Assembly: GCA_052389755.1 (NCBI GenBank)
Contig: JBQTHP010000017.1
Location: 45,039 to 109,038 of the forward strand
Length of the DNA: 64,000 nt
Direction: 5' to 3'
Origin: JBQTHP01 sp052389755
Lineage (GTDB): Bacteria > Pseudomonadota > Gammaproteobacteria > Steroidobacterales > Steroidobacteraceae
The notes beneath the pieces are model-generated. The model had not been told where the DNA came from. It made no database searches and worked only from the letters and a program-made list of their open reading frames with translations. The translations under genes and the position numbers were made by a program. Of this stretch, positions 9,436-18,761 are shown in pieces (positions within the stretch are counted from its first letter, which is position 1; each line of letters opens with the position of its first letter).

Positions 9436-10368
9436 ATGGCGACGATTGCACCCGATCTGAATCTCGAGGAACCGCGGCCGCGCGAAGCGCCGCTGTGGTA
9501 CCGATTGCAGCGCCGCCTCGAGGAGTACGTCCTCCTCACCCGTCTCGACCGGCCGATCGGAATCTATCTGCTGCTCTGGCCGGCGCTCTGCGCGCTCTGG
9601 ATCGCGGGTAACGGACGACCGGATCCAAGAGTTCTCATCGTGTTCGTGGCCGGCGTCGTCGTCATGCGCTCGGCCGGCTGCATCATCAACGATTTCGCCG
9701 ACCGTGATCTCGACCCGTACGTAAAACGCACGCGTGCGCGCCCGCTGGCAGCACGTCGCGTGACGCCGGTCGAGGCACTCGTGCTGTTCGTGCTTCTCGT
9801 CGCACTGTCGCTGTGGCTCGTGACGCGGCTCGACGCGTTCACCGTGCGCCTGGCTGTGATCGGCGCTCTGCTCGCCGTGTCGTACCCCTTCGTCAAGCGG
9901 GTTTTTCCGCTGCCGCAGCTGTATCTCGGCGTTGCGTTCGGATGGGCCGTACCGATGGCGTTCGCGGCGCAGACCGGCACGATCTCCCGTGTCGGCTGGG
10001 TGCTCTTCATCGCGACGGTGGTCTGGGCGGCGGTGTACGACACGCTGTACGCCATGGTCGATCGCGAGGACGACGTGAAGATCGGCGTGAAGTCGAGCGC
10101 GATCCTGTTCGCCGACATGGACCGGCTCATCGTCGGGGCGATGCAGACGATGACGCTGCTAGCGCTCGTGCTGGCCGGACGCAGCATGCAGTTCGGCCGC
10201 TGGTACTACGCCGGAGTCGTTCTCGCCGCGGTGTTTTTCCTCTGGCAACAGTGGCTCATCCGCACCCGCGAGCCGGACGCCTGCTTCCGCGCCTTCCTCA
10301 ACAACCACTACGTCGGGATGGCGATCTTCGGCGGCGTGCTGATGGAGTACGTGTACCGGGCGGGCTGA
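9436..10368 (+). CDS. ubiA: 4-hydroxybenzoate polyprenyltransferase
   Basis: Attaches the polyprenyl tail to 4-hydroxybenzoate in ubiquinone synthesis, in the inner membrane. 310 aa with about eight membrane segments. Both Asp-rich prenyl-diphosphate/Mg sites are intact: NDFADRDLD (about residue 86) and YAMVDREDDVKIGVKS (about residue 198). The start ATG 9436 lies 11 bp after the recG stop in the same orientation, so the two genes are probably co-transcribed. Ubiquinone supply fits with the two cytochrome oxidase loci in this window. Confidence 0.95.
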   Translation: MATIAPDLNLEEPRPREAPLWYRLQRRLEEYVLLTRLDRPIGIYLLLWPALCALWIAGNGRPDPRVLIVFVAGVVVMRSAGCIINDFADRDLDPYVKRTRARPLAARRVTPVEALVLFVLLVALSLWLVTRLDAFTVRLAVIGALLAVSYPFVKRVFPLPQLYLGVAFGWAVPMAFAAQTGTISRVGWVLFIATVVWAAVYDTLYAMVDREDDVKIGVKSSAILFADMDRLIVGAMQTMTLLALVLAGRSMQFGRWYYAGVVLAAVFFLWQQWLIRTREPDACFRAFLNNHYVGMAIFGGVLMEYVYRAG

Positions 10369-10456
10369 CATAATCGACACTCGATAGATGCGCAGCAGGC
10401 GCGTATATTTCTTCCAACTGGGAGCACTCCTGCGGCGAGCCCGCGAGGACGTGGAC

Positions 10457-10939
10457 ATGAGCGCTGTCTTACTCGCCCTGTTCAAAGACTACGAGACGGC
10501 TGAGCGCGTGCTCGTCGACCTGGTCAACGATGGTTTTCCCTGTGACCGTGTCGATCTGACGAGCAGGGACGAGCCGGGCCGGGCAGCTTGCGAGCCGGCC
10601 GATACATTGCACGGCAAGCTCGCGCAATATTTCGGCACTCTGTTCAGTCTCGATGAGGAGCGCGAGTCCGCCAGGCGCTTCGCCGACAGCGTAGAGAACG
10701 GCGCCGCCGCCGTGACGGTACATCCGCGGGGCCCGGTCGAGATCGAACGCGCGGCCGAGATCCTCAAGCGTGCGGGCGCCCAGGAAGTCGCCCAGCACGA
10801 TCTGGCATCGAACACCTGGGAACACGCTGCCGCGCGCAACGCTTCCCCCTGGGTGAGTAATCTCTGGGTCGAGAGCACGGGCGAAGCCGCCCATTGCATC
10901 TACTGCCGGCTGTTCCCGGGCACCGAACATTCCCACTGA
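10457..10939 (+). CDS. Hypothetical protein, weakly like general stress protein 17M
   Basis: 160 aa, soluble. I chose ATG 10457 (MSAVLLALFKDYETAERVLVDL). The opening beta-alpha pattern, in which a short strand is followed by a helix with ETAERVLVDLVNDGF, resembles the N-terminus of general stress protein 17M-like domains that begin with a similar 'flow/twiddle' motif; this is a resemblance, not an assignment. The C-terminus carries a CIYC motif. A similarly organised membrane protein follows 62 bp downstream; both open with a strand-helix unit (FISGDLDDLERLEEDLERAGF there), so they may be functional partners. The pair converges on the alternative oxidase operon. Confidence 0.55.
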   Translation: MSAVLLALFKDYETAERVLVDLVNDGFPCDRVDLTSRDEPGRAACEPADTLHGKLAQYFGTLFSLDEERESARRFADSVENGAAAVTVHPRGPVEIERAAEILKRAGAQEVAQHDLASNTWEHAAARNASPWVSNLWVESTGEAAHCIYCRLFPGTEHSH

Positions 10940-11001
10940 AGGTTGGCTGGCTCGGCCCGGCTCGCAGCAGGCCGTCAGTTCGACGCGATCGGTAGGAAAT
11001 C

Positions 11002-11592
11002 ATGAAGGTGATGCGTCACTTTTTCATCAGTGGTGACCTCGACGACCTTGAGCGCCTGGAAGAGGATCTCGAACGCGCGGGCTTCGCGAGGTCCCAGATC
11101 CACCTTCTGACGCTGGACGTCCGAAGCGCAAGCCATCATCGGCATCTCCACCAGGTGTCGGCGCTGATGAAGCTGAATTTCGTCCGTTGGGGAATCATCG
11201 GCGCTGCCATAGGCTTGTGTGCCTCGGTTCTCGTCCTCGGAGTCGCACACTTTGCCGGCTGGACACAGACGACTGCCGGATGGTTGCCCTTCATCTTCCT
11301 CGCCATAATCGCGCTCGGATTCTCCACCTGGGAAGGCGGCTTCCTCGGCATCCAGACTCCCAACGTGCGTTTCAAGCGCTTCGAGAAGGCACTGGCAGCC
11401 GGGAAACACGTGTTCTTCGTGGACCTCGAGCCGGCGCAGGCGCAGATGCTGGCGCACTGCGTGATGAACCATCCCACGGTCGAAGCGGTCGGCACCGGCC
11501 CCGCGGCACCGCACTGGATCGTGTTCTGGCAACGCCGCCTGGACCGCCTCTTCACGGAAGCCTTGGCGACGGGAATCAGTCAGCGACGCTGA
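11002..11592 (+). CDS. Hypothetical membrane protein with two transmembrane segments
   Basis: 196 aa. It has an N-terminal soluble beta-alpha-beta unit (MKVMRHFFISGDLDDLERLEEDL), two membrane helices (about residues 62-85 and 92-113), and a C-terminal soluble part with a second similar unit (KHVFFVDLEPAQAQMLAHCV). The soluble halves flank the membrane hairpin and appear to be related to each other. I know comparable uncharacterised proteins next to oxidase or stress genes in other proteobacteria, but no function can be read from the sequence. It is convergent with the cytochrome oxidase subunit IV gene, 61 bp away. Confidence 0.6.
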   Translation: MKVMRHFFISGDLDDLERLEEDLERAGFARSQIHLLTLDVRSASHHRHLHQVSALMKLNFVRWGIIGAAIGLCASVLVLGVAHFAGWTQTTAGWLPFIFLAIIALGFSTWEGGFLGIQTPNVRFKRFEKALAAGKHVFFVDLEPAQAQMLAHCVMNHPTVEAVGTGPAAPHWIVFWQRRLDRLFTEALATGISQRR

Positions 11593-11653
11593 ATGCGCCT
11601 CAGCGCGCCCCGTCGCAACAGGACCGCGCGACGAGAGACGAAAGTGATGGGCT

Positions 11654-11977
11654 TCAGGGGCCGAGCCGGGACAGGAAGGTGTAGTTCCCCTCGATCGCCA
11701 TCAAGCCCATCAGAAACACGACCAGGCCCGGCGGAATCAGGATGAGGCACATGATGGCCAGCCGCTCCCAGGCCATGTGCATGAAAACCGCGACGATCAG
11801 ACCGGCTTTCATCATCATGAATGTGGTGATCAGACCCATCCTCATGTAACCCTCGAAGCCCAGGTAATCGACGAGGTAGGAAAACACACTCAGCACGAAC
11901 AGCAGCGCCCACACCCATAGATAGACCCCTATAGGGTGGTGCTGAACCTGCTGGTGGGCCACGACCGAGTCAGCCAC
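11654..11977 (-). CDS. Cytochrome c oxidase subunit IV family protein
   Basis: 107 aa with three membrane helices: WVWALLFVLSVFSYLVDYL, MRMGLITTFMMMKAGLIVAV and LAIMCLILIPPGLVVFLMGL. The motif MMMKAGLIVAVFMHM is typical of bacterial oxidase subunit IV (COX4/CyoD-like), a small subunit that stabilises the haem-copper oxidase. It is the last gene of a five-gene minus-strand operon (subunit II, I, III-like, III, IV), 15 bp after the subunit III stop. Confidence 0.85.
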   Translation of the reverse strand: MADSVVAHQQVQHHPIGVYLWVWALLFVLSVFSYLVDYLGFEGYMRMGLITTFMMMKAGLIVAVFMHMAWERLAIMCLILIPPGLVVFLMGLMAIEGNYTFLSRLGP

Positions 11978-11992
11978 GACTCTCTCCTCCCG

Positions 11993-12703
11993 CTACCAGA
12001 GATAGAAGAACGCGAAGATGAAAACCCATACGAGGTCGACGAAGTGCCAGTACAGGCCCAGGGTCTCGACCATTTCGTAGCGCCCTTTGCGCCCGGTCAG
12101 AAAGCCTGGCCTCTGATCGTCGAGGGCACCGCGCAGAACCTTGACCGCCATGATGATGAGAAAGAGCACGCCGAAGCTTACGTGCGTTCCGTGGAAGCCG
12201 GTGATCAGGAAGAAGGATGCTCCGAACTGCTCCGCCCCCCACGGGTTGGTCCAAGGCCGAACGCCCTCGAGGATCAGCTTCGTCCATTCGAACGCCTGCA
12301 TGCCGACAAACGTCGCGCCGAGCATTGCGGTCAACACCAACAGGATGGCCGTCGCTTTGCGCTTCTTCTCGTAACCGTTCTTGACCGCCAGAGCCATGGT
12401 GCCGCTGCTGCTGATCAGCACGAAGGTCATGATCGCGATCAGAAGCAGTGGGACGGGGCGCCCGCCGATGCTCAGCGCGAACACCTGGCTCGGGTCCGGC
12501 CAGGGGGTCGTGGCCGAGATGCGCACCGTCATGTAGCTGATGAGGAAGCACCCGAAGATGAAGGTGTCGCTCAGCAGGAATATCCACATCATCGCCTTGC
12601 CCCAGGGGACGTTCTTGAACGCCCGCTGGTCGGAGGACAAGTCCGACACAAGGCCTTTGATTCCCTGCGAAGCCGCCGGGGCCGCAGGAGCAACGTACGC
12701 CAC
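11993..12703 (-). CDS. Cytochrome c oxidase subunit III (second subunit III-like protein of the alternative oxidase)
   Basis: 236 aa, haem-copper oxidase subunit III family. After a short Ala-rich N-terminus come several membrane helices. Family motifs: FLLSDTFIFGCFLISYMTVR near the first helix, SSFFLITGFHGTHVSFGV-like segment (FHGTHV), and the C-terminal GLYWHFVDLVWVFIFAFFYL, which is the strongest subunit III signature. It follows another, more divergent subunit III-like gene by 15 bp. Two adjacent III-like genes are characteristic of coxMNOP-type operons, described in Bradyrhizobium (recalled knowledge). Confidence 0.9.
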   Translation of the reverse strand: MAYVAPAAPAASQGIKGLVSDLSSDQRAFKNVPWGKAMMWIFLLSDTFIFGCFLISYMTVRISATTPWPDPSQVFALSIGGRPVPLLLIAIMTFVLISSSGTMALAVKNGYEKKRKATAILLVLTAMLGATFVGMQAFEWTKLILEGVRPWTNPWGAEQFGASFFLITGFHGTHVSFGVLFLIIMAVKVLRGALDDQRPGFLTGRKGRYEMVETLGLYWHFVDLVWVFIFAFFYLW

Positions 12704-12718
12704 GGCTTCGGCCTCCTC

Positions 12719-13387
12719 CTAGTGCATCAACACCAGACCGAACAGAACGATCCAGACGATGAATAGGTAGTGCCAGTAGAGCGCGCACAGCTCGACGCTG
12801 CCGCGAACCCGCGCCGGCAGTGAGCCGCGCCAGACTTTGCGTACGGTTCTGCCCCACGCGACCAGCCCGCCCAGCAAGTGCAGGGCGTGCAGGCCGGTCA
12901 TCATGAAGAAGAACGCGTTGGCGGGATTCGCCGCCGCGTAGTAGCCGGCCGCGTTCAGCCCCCGCCACACGAAATACTGTCCGACGACGAAGGCGATGCT
13001 GCATGCCCCGCCTGTAGCCAGGCCGAACCGCAGCGCGCTCGGGTCTCCGCGCTTCGCGCCACCCCAAGCCCACTGCAGGGCGATGCTGCCGAAGAGCAGC
13101 ATGACGGTATTGACCCAGAGCAGTTGCGGCGCGTGCAGATGGCGCCAGTCGGCGGCCATGTGCATGCGCATCACGTAGGCGCTGATGGTGAGCGCGAACA
13201 ACGAGGTCGCCACGGCAACGAAGACCGCCAAGCCGACCCGCGCCGCCGTGAAGCCTTCCGGCAGATGGCTGGCCCGCGCTGCAGTCTCGGAGTGAGCGAC
13301 CCACGGCTGGACGTTGATCGACTGGCGCAGCAGCCAGCCGACGAAGACCGCCAGCAGTACGGCGAGAAATACCAGCGTGGCCGTCAT
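12719..13387 (-). CDS. Divergent cytochrome c oxidase subunit III-like protein
   Basis: 222 aa. The start at 13387 overlaps the subunit I stop by 4 bp (ATGA), so the gene is translationally coupled to it. Five to six membrane helices are seen. The C-terminal part shows subunit III features in degenerate form: NAFFFMMTGLHALHLLGGLV and ELCALYWHYLFIVWIVLFGL. The N-terminal third is unlike standard subunit III. Together with the following gene it gives this oxidase two III-type subunits, matching CoxO/CoxP of coxMNOP operons as I recall them. No metal ligands are expected in this family. Confidence 0.8.
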   Translation of the reverse strand: MTATLVFLAVLLAVFVGWLLRQSINVQPWVAHSETAARASHLPEGFTAARVGLAVFVAVATSLFALTISAYVMRMHMAADWRHLHAPQLLWVNTVMLLFGSIALQWAWGGAKRGDPSALRFGLATGGACSIAFVVGQYFVWRGLNAAGYYAAANPANAFFFMMTGLHALHLLGGLVAWGRTVRKVWRGSLPARVRGSVELCALYWHYLFIVWIVLFGLVLMH

Positions 13388-15174
13388 GCGCCGGCCTTGG
13401 CCTCGCGCGGGAAGAGCGTTGGCACCTGTTCCGACGGCACGTTCTGCGGGATGAAGTCCTCTTTCGCCCCCGGCACGCTGTAGTCGTAGGCCCAGCGATA
13501 GACCACCGGTAGTTCCGCACCAAAGTTGCCGTGCCGCGGCGGCGTATGCGGCGTCTGCCATTCGAGCGTCGTCGCCTTCCAGGGGTTGGGGCCCGCCTCC
13601 TTGCCATGGAAGTAGCTCCACACCAGATTGAAGAGGAAGAGCATCGTGGAAGAAGCGACGAGGATCGCGGCGAGCGTGATCGCGGTGTTCACCGTCTGCA
13701 CCGAATCGGAGATGAAGGCCGTCTCGCCATAGGCGAAGTAGCGACGAGGCACACCCTGGAAGCCCAGATAGTGCATCGGGTAGTAGATCGCGTACGTGCC
13801 GAGGAACGTCACCCAGAAATGGATCTTGCCCATGAGGTCATTGAGCATGCGTCCCGTGATCTTCGGATACCAGTGATAGATGGCGCCGAACACCACGAGG
13901 ATCGGCGCAACGGCCATGACCATGTGGAAATGACCCACGACGAAGTAGGTATCCGATAGCGGCACGTCGACCGTCACGTTGCCGAGGAACAATCCGCTCA
14001 GGCCCCCATTGACGAAAGTGAGGATGAACCCGATCGCGAACAGCATCGGTACCGTGAGCCGGATGTTCCCGTGCCACAGGGTCAGCACCCAGTTGTACAC
14101 CTTGATCGCAGTGGGCACGGCGATGATCAGCGTGGTCGTGGCGAACAGGAATCCGAAGTAAGGATTCATGCCGCTGACGTACATGTGATGCGCCCAGACG
14201 ACGAAGCTCAGGGCGCCGATCGCGAGGATCGCCCACACCATCATGCGGTAGCCGAAGATGTTCCGCCGCGCGTGCGTGGCCAGCAGATCGGAAACCATGC
14301 CGAAGGCGGGCAGCGCCACGATGTAGACCTCGGGATGCCCGAAGAACCAGAACAGATGCTGGAACAAGAGCGGGCTGCCGCCCCTGTGACTCGACTGCTC
14401 GCCCAGGGTCAGCATCTCGGGAAGGAAGAAGCTCGTCCCGAGCGTGCGATCGAGCAGCATCATCAGTGCTGACACGAACAGGGCTGGAAATGCCAGCAGT
14501 GCCAGCACCGTGGCCATGAAGATGCCCCACACGGTCAGCGGCAGTCGCATCAGCGTCATGCCGCGCGTGCGTAATTGCAGCACGGTGACGACGTAGTTGA
14601 GACCACCCATGGTGAATCCGACGATGAACAGTGCGAGTGAGACCAGCATCAGGACGATTCCGCCGTCGATGCCGGGGCTGCCGGGACTGATCGCCTGAGG
14701 CGGATAGAGGGTCCAGCCTGCACCCGTGGGCCCTCCCGGGACGAAGAAGCTGGCCACGAGCACCAGCACGGCAACCAGGTAAACCCAGTAGCTGAGCATG
14801 TTGACCCACGGGAACGCCATGTCCCGGGCGCCGCACATGAGCGGAATGAGATAGTTACCGAAACCGCCGAGGAAGAGCGCGGTGAGCAGATAGATGACCA
14901 TGATCATCCCGTGCATGCTCACGAATTGCAGGTAACTGCTCGGGTCGATGAGGGAAAAAGTGTTCGGAAAACCGAGCTGAAGCCGCATCAGCAGCGAGAG
15001 CGCGAGACCGACCAGGCCGATGGCGGTGGCGGTGATCCCGTACTGGATCGCGATGACCTTCGCGTCCTGGCTGAAGATATACCTGGTGACGAAAGTGTGT
15101 GGATGGACCAGCTCCTGCTCTTCGGCTTCGGCCGGCGGCACAAACGAAACGGCGTCATGTCCGAGAACAGCCAT
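13384..15174 (-). CDS. ctaD: Cytochrome c oxidase subunit I (alternative A1-type oxidase)
   Basis: 596 aa; the catalytic haem-copper subunit that reduces O2 and pumps protons. All ligands are present: haem a His88 (SMHGMIM) and His417, CuB His280 (GHPEVY, with the cross-linked Tyr284), His329 and His330, and haem a3 His415. D-channel Asp118 (GARDMAFP) and K-channel Lys358 (VPTAIKVYNW) are conserved, and the GHPEVY motif places it in family A1. It differs clearly from the second ctaD at 23751: it has a longer C-terminal tail and the KDLG-like N-terminus is missing. Its partner subunit II carries haem c. Confidence 0.95.
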   Translation of the reverse strand: MAVLGHDAVSFVPPAEAEEQELVHPHTFVTRYIFSQDAKVIAIQYGITATAIGLVGLALSLLMRLQLGFPNTFSLIDPSSYLQFVSMHGMIMVIYLLTALFLGGFGNYLIPLMCGARDMAFPWVNMLSYWVYLVAVLVLVASFFVPGGPTGAGWTLYPPQAISPGSPGIDGGIVLMLVSLALFIVGFTMGGLNYVVTVLQLRTRGMTLMRLPLTVWGIFMATVLALLAFPALFVSALMMLLDRTLGTSFFLPEMLTLGEQSSHRGGSPLLFQHLFWFFGHPEVYIVALPAFGMVSDLLATHARRNIFGYRMMVWAILAIGALSFVVWAHHMYVSGMNPYFGFLFATTTLIIAVPTAIKVYNWVLTLWHGNIRLTVPMLFAIGFILTFVNGGLSGLFLGNVTVDVPLSDTYFVVGHFHMVMAVAPILVVFGAIYHWYPKITGRMLNDLMGKIHFWVTFLGTYAIYYPMHYLGFQGVPRRYFAYGETAFISDSVQTVNTAITLAAILVASSTMLFLFNLVWSYFHGKEAGPNPWKATTLEWQTPHTPPRHGNFGAELPVVYRWAYDYSVPGAKEDFIPQNVPSEQVPTLFPREAKAGA

Positions 15175-15177
15175 CGA

Positions 15178-16578
15178 TCATTCCTCCGCGCTGGCGATTG
15201 CAGCGATTCGCGCCGGCGAAGCCAAGGGTAGTGTGTTGATGTAGGCGACCACGTTCCGCATCTCTTCGTCGTCGATCGGGACCTTTGCCATCTCCACCAT
15301 CTGCCACCCGTACGGGTCGTCGACATGACGGCCCCGGATGCCCTGGCGGAAGTTCTCCAGCTGCCGCACCAGATACCAGTCGTGCACACCGGCCAGACGA
15401 GGGGCGTTGGTGGCCTGGATTCCCTGCCCCGCTGCGCCGTGACAGGCGCCGCAGGTGCGGTAAATCCGCGCCCCGCGCTTGGTATCCCCGGAGACAGTTG
15501 CCGCTGCCGGCGCATCGGGCAGGCTGTCGATGAAGGCGGCCACGTCGTCGATTGCTGCCTCATCGGCCAGCATGGTCGCGAAGGGAATCATTTGCGGACC
15601 GAACTGATCTTTGGGGTGCGCGCCGCGCACGCCGGCCCTGAAATGCTGGAGCTGCCGCTTCACATACCAGGCATCCAGGCCGGCGACCTTGGGCGCGTTC
15701 AGCGCCGGATTACCCTGGCCCTCTGGCCCGTGGCAAGCAGCACAGGTCGCATAGAGGCCCTCCCCGGCGGCGTGATCGGCCGGTCGGCGCGCCGCGAGCT
15801 CGGCGTAGGAGGGCTGGCGCGCGAGCCACGCGTCGAATTCCGCCGGCTCGACCACCCGCACCATGCCGCGCATGGTGAAGTGGCCGATGCCGCACAGTTC
15901 TGCACAGAGTATCTCGAACTCCCCGGTGCGCGTGGGCGTCAACCAGATGTAGCCCGTCTGGCCCGGAACCAGATCCATCTTGGTGCGAAATTGCGCCACC
16001 TGAAAGTTGTGCAGCACGTCCTTGGACCGCAGCAGCATCTTGACCGGCTGTCCGACCGGGAGCAGCAACCTGGGACTGCGAATGAGGACGTCGTCCTGAC
16101 CCCGCGGATCGTCGGGATCCAGGCCGAACGGATTCTCATTGCTGATGAGGCGTGTGTAGGCCTTGCCGAATCGTTCGTCCTGCCCGGGGAAGCGGAAGCT
16201 CCAGTGCCACTGCTGTCCGATGACTTCGACTTCATCGGCATTCTCCGGCACCGTGACGAACTTCGCCCAGACGAACAGTCCGGGAGCCAACAAGGCGGCG
16301 ATGCCGACCGTCGTCAAACCCGTGAGCCAGAGTTCCAGCCGCTTGTTTTCCGGCTCATACCGCGACCGTCGCTTCGGGTCGTAGCGATAGCGCACGATGG
16401 CGTACGCCATGAACAGATTGACCGCGGCGAACACGGTGCCACAGACCCAAAAACTGATGTCGATGGTGGTATCCATCGAGCCCCAGTTGGAAGCCAGCGG
16501 TGTCAACTTCCACGGACTCAGGAAGTGGAACAGCACCGACCCCACCACCAATACGATCAAGGCAATCGCGATAGCCAT
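15178..16578 (-). CDS. coxB: Cytochrome c oxidase subunit II fused to two c-type cytochrome domains
   Basis: 466 aa; first gene of the alternative oxidase operon. Two N-terminal membrane helices are followed by the cupredoxin domain with the CuA site CAELCGIGHFTM and the preceding aromatic QQWHWSF. Two tandem class I cytochrome c domains follow, each with one CXXCH (CAACH at about residue 287, CGACH at about 391) and the repeated motif LAGVHDWYLVRQLENFRQG/VAGLDAWYVKRQLQHFRAG. This resembles cytochrome c4 fused to subunit II, so electrons may enter without a separate soluble cytochrome. The sequence has no obvious lipobox. Subunit I starts 3 bp after its stop. Confidence 0.93.
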   Translation of the reverse strand: MAIAIALIVLVVGSVLFHFLSPWKLTPLASNWGSMDTTIDISFWVCGTVFAAVNLFMAYAIVRYRYDPKRRSRYEPENKRLELWLTGLTTVGIAALLAPGLFVWAKFVTVPENADEVEVIGQQWHWSFRFPGQDERFGKAYTRLISNENPFGLDPDDPRGQDDVLIRSPRLLLPVGQPVKMLLRSKDVLHNFQVAQFRTKMDLVPGQTGYIWLTPTRTGEFEILCAELCGIGHFTMRGMVRVVEPAEFDAWLARQPSYAELAARRPADHAAGEGLYATCAACHGPEGQGNPALNAPKVAGLDAWYVKRQLQHFRAGVRGAHPKDQFGPQMIPFATMLADEAAIDDVAAFIDSLPDAPAAATVSGDTKRGARIYRTCGACHGAAGQGIQATNAPRLAGVHDWYLVRQLENFRQGIRGRHVDDPYGWQMVEMAKVPIDDEEMRNVVAYINTLPLASPARIAAIASAEE

Positions 16579-16895
16579 TCAGCTCACACCGCGTGTTTTC
16601 GTCGGGTTCTTGCTGAAGTCGTCCAATCGAGCGGCCCTCGTCAGCTGGTCACGAGCGCGAGTACGGATACATCTTGTTGGCGGCCGGCCGCGTCACGGCC
16701 GAAATCAGCGGCTACGGGAAGCCTCATCGGAGCCCAGGCGAGAGACATGCAGGCCGCAGCGGGTCTGCGCATCACCATTGATGGTCTAACCGGTCACAAG
16801 GAAGCTCGTCCCGAAGGTTCGGCATGAGAAAAGCGTGCGCCGCGAGGTAGACCCCGTCAAGTTGTGTAAGTTGGCTGCGCCACCGCGGCGTTCTT
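16579..16895. other. Intergenic region without a recognisable gene (317 bp)
   Basis: It lies between the start of the oxidase subunit II gene (transcribed leftward) and the comF stop. It should contain the oxidase operon promoter, but I see no clear -35/-10 pair. No reading frame in it looks like a protein. A GC-rich inverted stretch (GGCCGGCCGC near 16682) and the string GTTGTGTAAGTTGG near 16860 are the only features noted. The latter vaguely resembles the end of an IS256-type element but has no transposase or partner end. Confidence 0.5.
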
Positions 16896-17714
16896 TCAGT
16901 GGTTTCCCCGGCCCACCCTGGCGACCGCCCAGATCTCCACGTGCGCGACCCCTGCCGCCTTCAGCACGCGAGCGGCTTCCGCCGCGGTGCTTCCGGTGGT
17001 GAGCACGTCGTCCACCAGAGCGATGCGGCCCGCCTTCGGCAGTCGCCATACTTCGAATGCGCCGCGAACGTTGCGCCGTCGGTCAGCGAGAGGCAGGCCG
17101 CTCTGCTCGCGCGTAGCGGTGACGCGCACGAGTGCGTCCGGTTCGAGCGGCAGTCCGAGCGTGCACCCGGTCGAGCGCGCGATCTCGTGCGCCTGGTTGA
17201 AGCCGCGCTGCCGGTAACGAGCCGCATGAAGCGGAATGGGCACGAGCGTATCGGGCCGTGGCGTACCGCGCTGCGCGCAAGCCGCCGCGAGCAGTTGCCC
17301 GAGCAGCCGCGAATAGACGCGCTCGCCGTGGAATTTGAGCGCGCGGACGAGGTGCTCCACCGGATATGAATACAGATACGGGACGAGGGCGCAGTCGAAC
17401 GCCGGCGGATCGCTCGCGCAGCTGGCGCAGAGGCGGTCGGGGTCGGGCACCGGTAATGCGCATTGGGGGCACGGTTTCGTGTTGATTGGCAGCAATTCGG
17501 CGCAGATCGGGCACAGATCCAAGGGTGATCTCCGCAGATCGCGGCTGCCCGGTCCATCGCACATGCAACAGATCGGCGGCAGCACCACGGCGTGCAACCC
17601 GGTCAAGCAGCGACCAATTGTCGACTTGCACGCCAGCGCCAGGTTGACAGTCACGATGAAGCCCACCGAACATGCCGCGCGCTGCGGCACCGTGCGAGCG
17701 TGCACCCGCGTCAT
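16896..17714 (-). CDS. comF: ComF family phosphoribosyltransferase-like protein
   Basis: 272 aa from ATG 17714. The ComF family is linked to DNA uptake and transformation; the C-terminal domain has the phosphoribosyltransferase fold. Seen: N-terminal zinc-ribbon-like cysteines (CCMC, CPIC, CPQC, CASC, about residues 49-98), [27 protein letters not shown] core, [18 protein letters not shown], and the PRPP-binding loop [14 protein letters not shown] near residue 232. The N-terminus before LPPICCMC is longer than usual, so a start further downstream is possible. It is divergent from bioB (45 bp between starts), a common proteobacterial arrangement. Confidence 0.88.
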   Translation of the reverse strand: MTRVHARTVPQRAACSVGFIVTVNLALACKSTIGRCLTGLHAVVLPPICCMCDGPGSRDLRRSPLDLCPICAELLPINTKPCPQCALPVPDPDRLCASCASDPPAFDCALVPYLYSYPVEHLVRALKFHGERVYSRLLGQLLAAACAQRGTPRPDTLVPIPLHAARYRQRGFNQAHEIARSTGCTLGLPLEPDALVRVTATREQSGLPLADRRRNVRGAFEVWRLPKAGRIALVDDVLTTGSTAAEAARVLKAAGVAHVEIWAVARVGRGNH

Positions 17715-17759
17715 GCCGACGCGCCGTCCGGATTTTCCGCGAGTTCATCGAGATATCGC

Positions 17760-18761
17760 ATGTCGCCAGGCTCCCTCGGCGTGATCCGCCACGACTGGAC
17801 CGAATCGGAAGTCACCGCGCTGTTCGCTCAGCCGTTTGCGGATCTTCTGTTCGCTGCGCAGCGCGTCCATCGGGCGCATCACGATCCGAATGCGGTGCAG
17901 ATGAGCACGCTTCTCTCCGTCAAGACTGGGGCCTGCCCCGAGGACTGCGCCTACTGCCCGCAGAGCGTGCGGTACGACACCGGGCTCGAGCGCGAAGCGC
18001 TCATGGACGCCGCCACCGTGCGGGAATGCGCGCGCCGCGCGCGCGAGGCGGGCGCCACGCGCTTTTGCATCGGCGCCGCGTACCGTGCGCCGAAGGCAAA
18101 GGACCTCGCGATCATCGCGGGGATGATTCGGGAGGTGCGTGCGCTCGGCCTCGAGACGTGCGCGACCCTCGGCATGCTCACGCGGGCTCAGGCGCATGAG
18201 CTCAGGGAGGCCGGGCTCGACTACTACAACCACAACCTCGACACGTCGGCCGAGTATTACGGCGAGATCATCACGACCCGCACCTATCAGGACCGCCTCG
18301 ACACCCTCGAGGCGGTGCGCCAGGCAGGCCTCAAGGTGTGCTGCGGCGGGATCGTCGGCATGGGTGAGACGGCACGCGATCGCGCCGCGCTGCTGCGCAC
18401 GCTCGCGAACCTGCGTGAGCACCCCGAGAGCGTGCCGATCAACGAGCTCGTGCAGGTGCCGGGCACGCCGCTTCACGGCACCGAGCGGATCGACCCGTTC
18501 GAGTTCGTGCGAACGATCGCGGTCGCCCGAATCCTCATGCCGCGCGCCCATGTGCGGCTGTCGGCGGGCCGCGAGAGCATGAGCGATGAGCTGCAGGCGC
18601 TGTGCTTTCTCGCCGGCGCCAACTCGATCTTCTACGGCGAGAAGCTGCTGACGACCGGCAATCCGGACGTCGAGCACGACCGGCGTCTGCTCGCACGGCT
18701 CGGCCTGCATCCTGAAGGATCCGAAGCTGCATCCTGCGCCGATGCCGCGGCAGTCGCTTAG
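17760..18761 (+). CDS. bioB: Biotin synthase
   Basis: Radical-SAM enzyme that inserts sulfur into dethiobiotin in the last step of biotin synthesis. 333 aa from ATG 17760 ([13 protein letters not shown]), the start that fits family length. The [4Fe-4S] cluster motif CPEDCAYC is at residues 59-66; the second Fe-S ligands lie in ETCATLGML and [21 protein letters not shown] and the C-terminal [25 protein letters not shown] are hallmarks (the Arg of AGRE is a cluster ligand in characterised enzymes). It heads bioBFHCD and overlaps bioF by 20 bp. Confidence 0.97.
   Translation: MSPGSLGVIRHDWTESEVTALFAQPFADLLFAAQRVHRAHHDPNAVQMSTLLSVKTGACPEDCAYCPQSVRYDTGLEREALMDAATVRECARRAREAGATRFCIGAAYRAPKAKDLAIIAGMIREVRALGLETCATLGMLTRAQAHELREAGLDYYNHNLDTSAEYYGEIITTRTYQDRLDTLEAVRQAGLKVCCGGIVGMGETARDRAALLRTLANLREHPESVPINELVQVPGTPLHGTERIDPFEFVRTIAVARILMPRAHVRLSAGRESMSDELQALCFLAGANSIFYGEKLLTTGNPDVEHDRRLLARLGLHPEGSEAASCADAAAVA

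Noticed and set aside
11593..11653. Weak inverted repeat CGTCGC/GCGACG between convergent genes
   Set aside because: Only six base pairs and no T-run; too weak to call a terminator.
15325..16827. 500-codon plus-strand frame opposite the oxidase subunit II gene
   Set aside because: Mirror frame; Arg/Gly/His-rich and without family motifs, while the minus strand encodes CuA and two CXXCH domains.
16855..16880. String GTTGTGTAAGTTGG resembling the end of an IS256-type element
   Set aside because: No transposase, no second end and no duplication; a resemblance of 14 bases is too weak.
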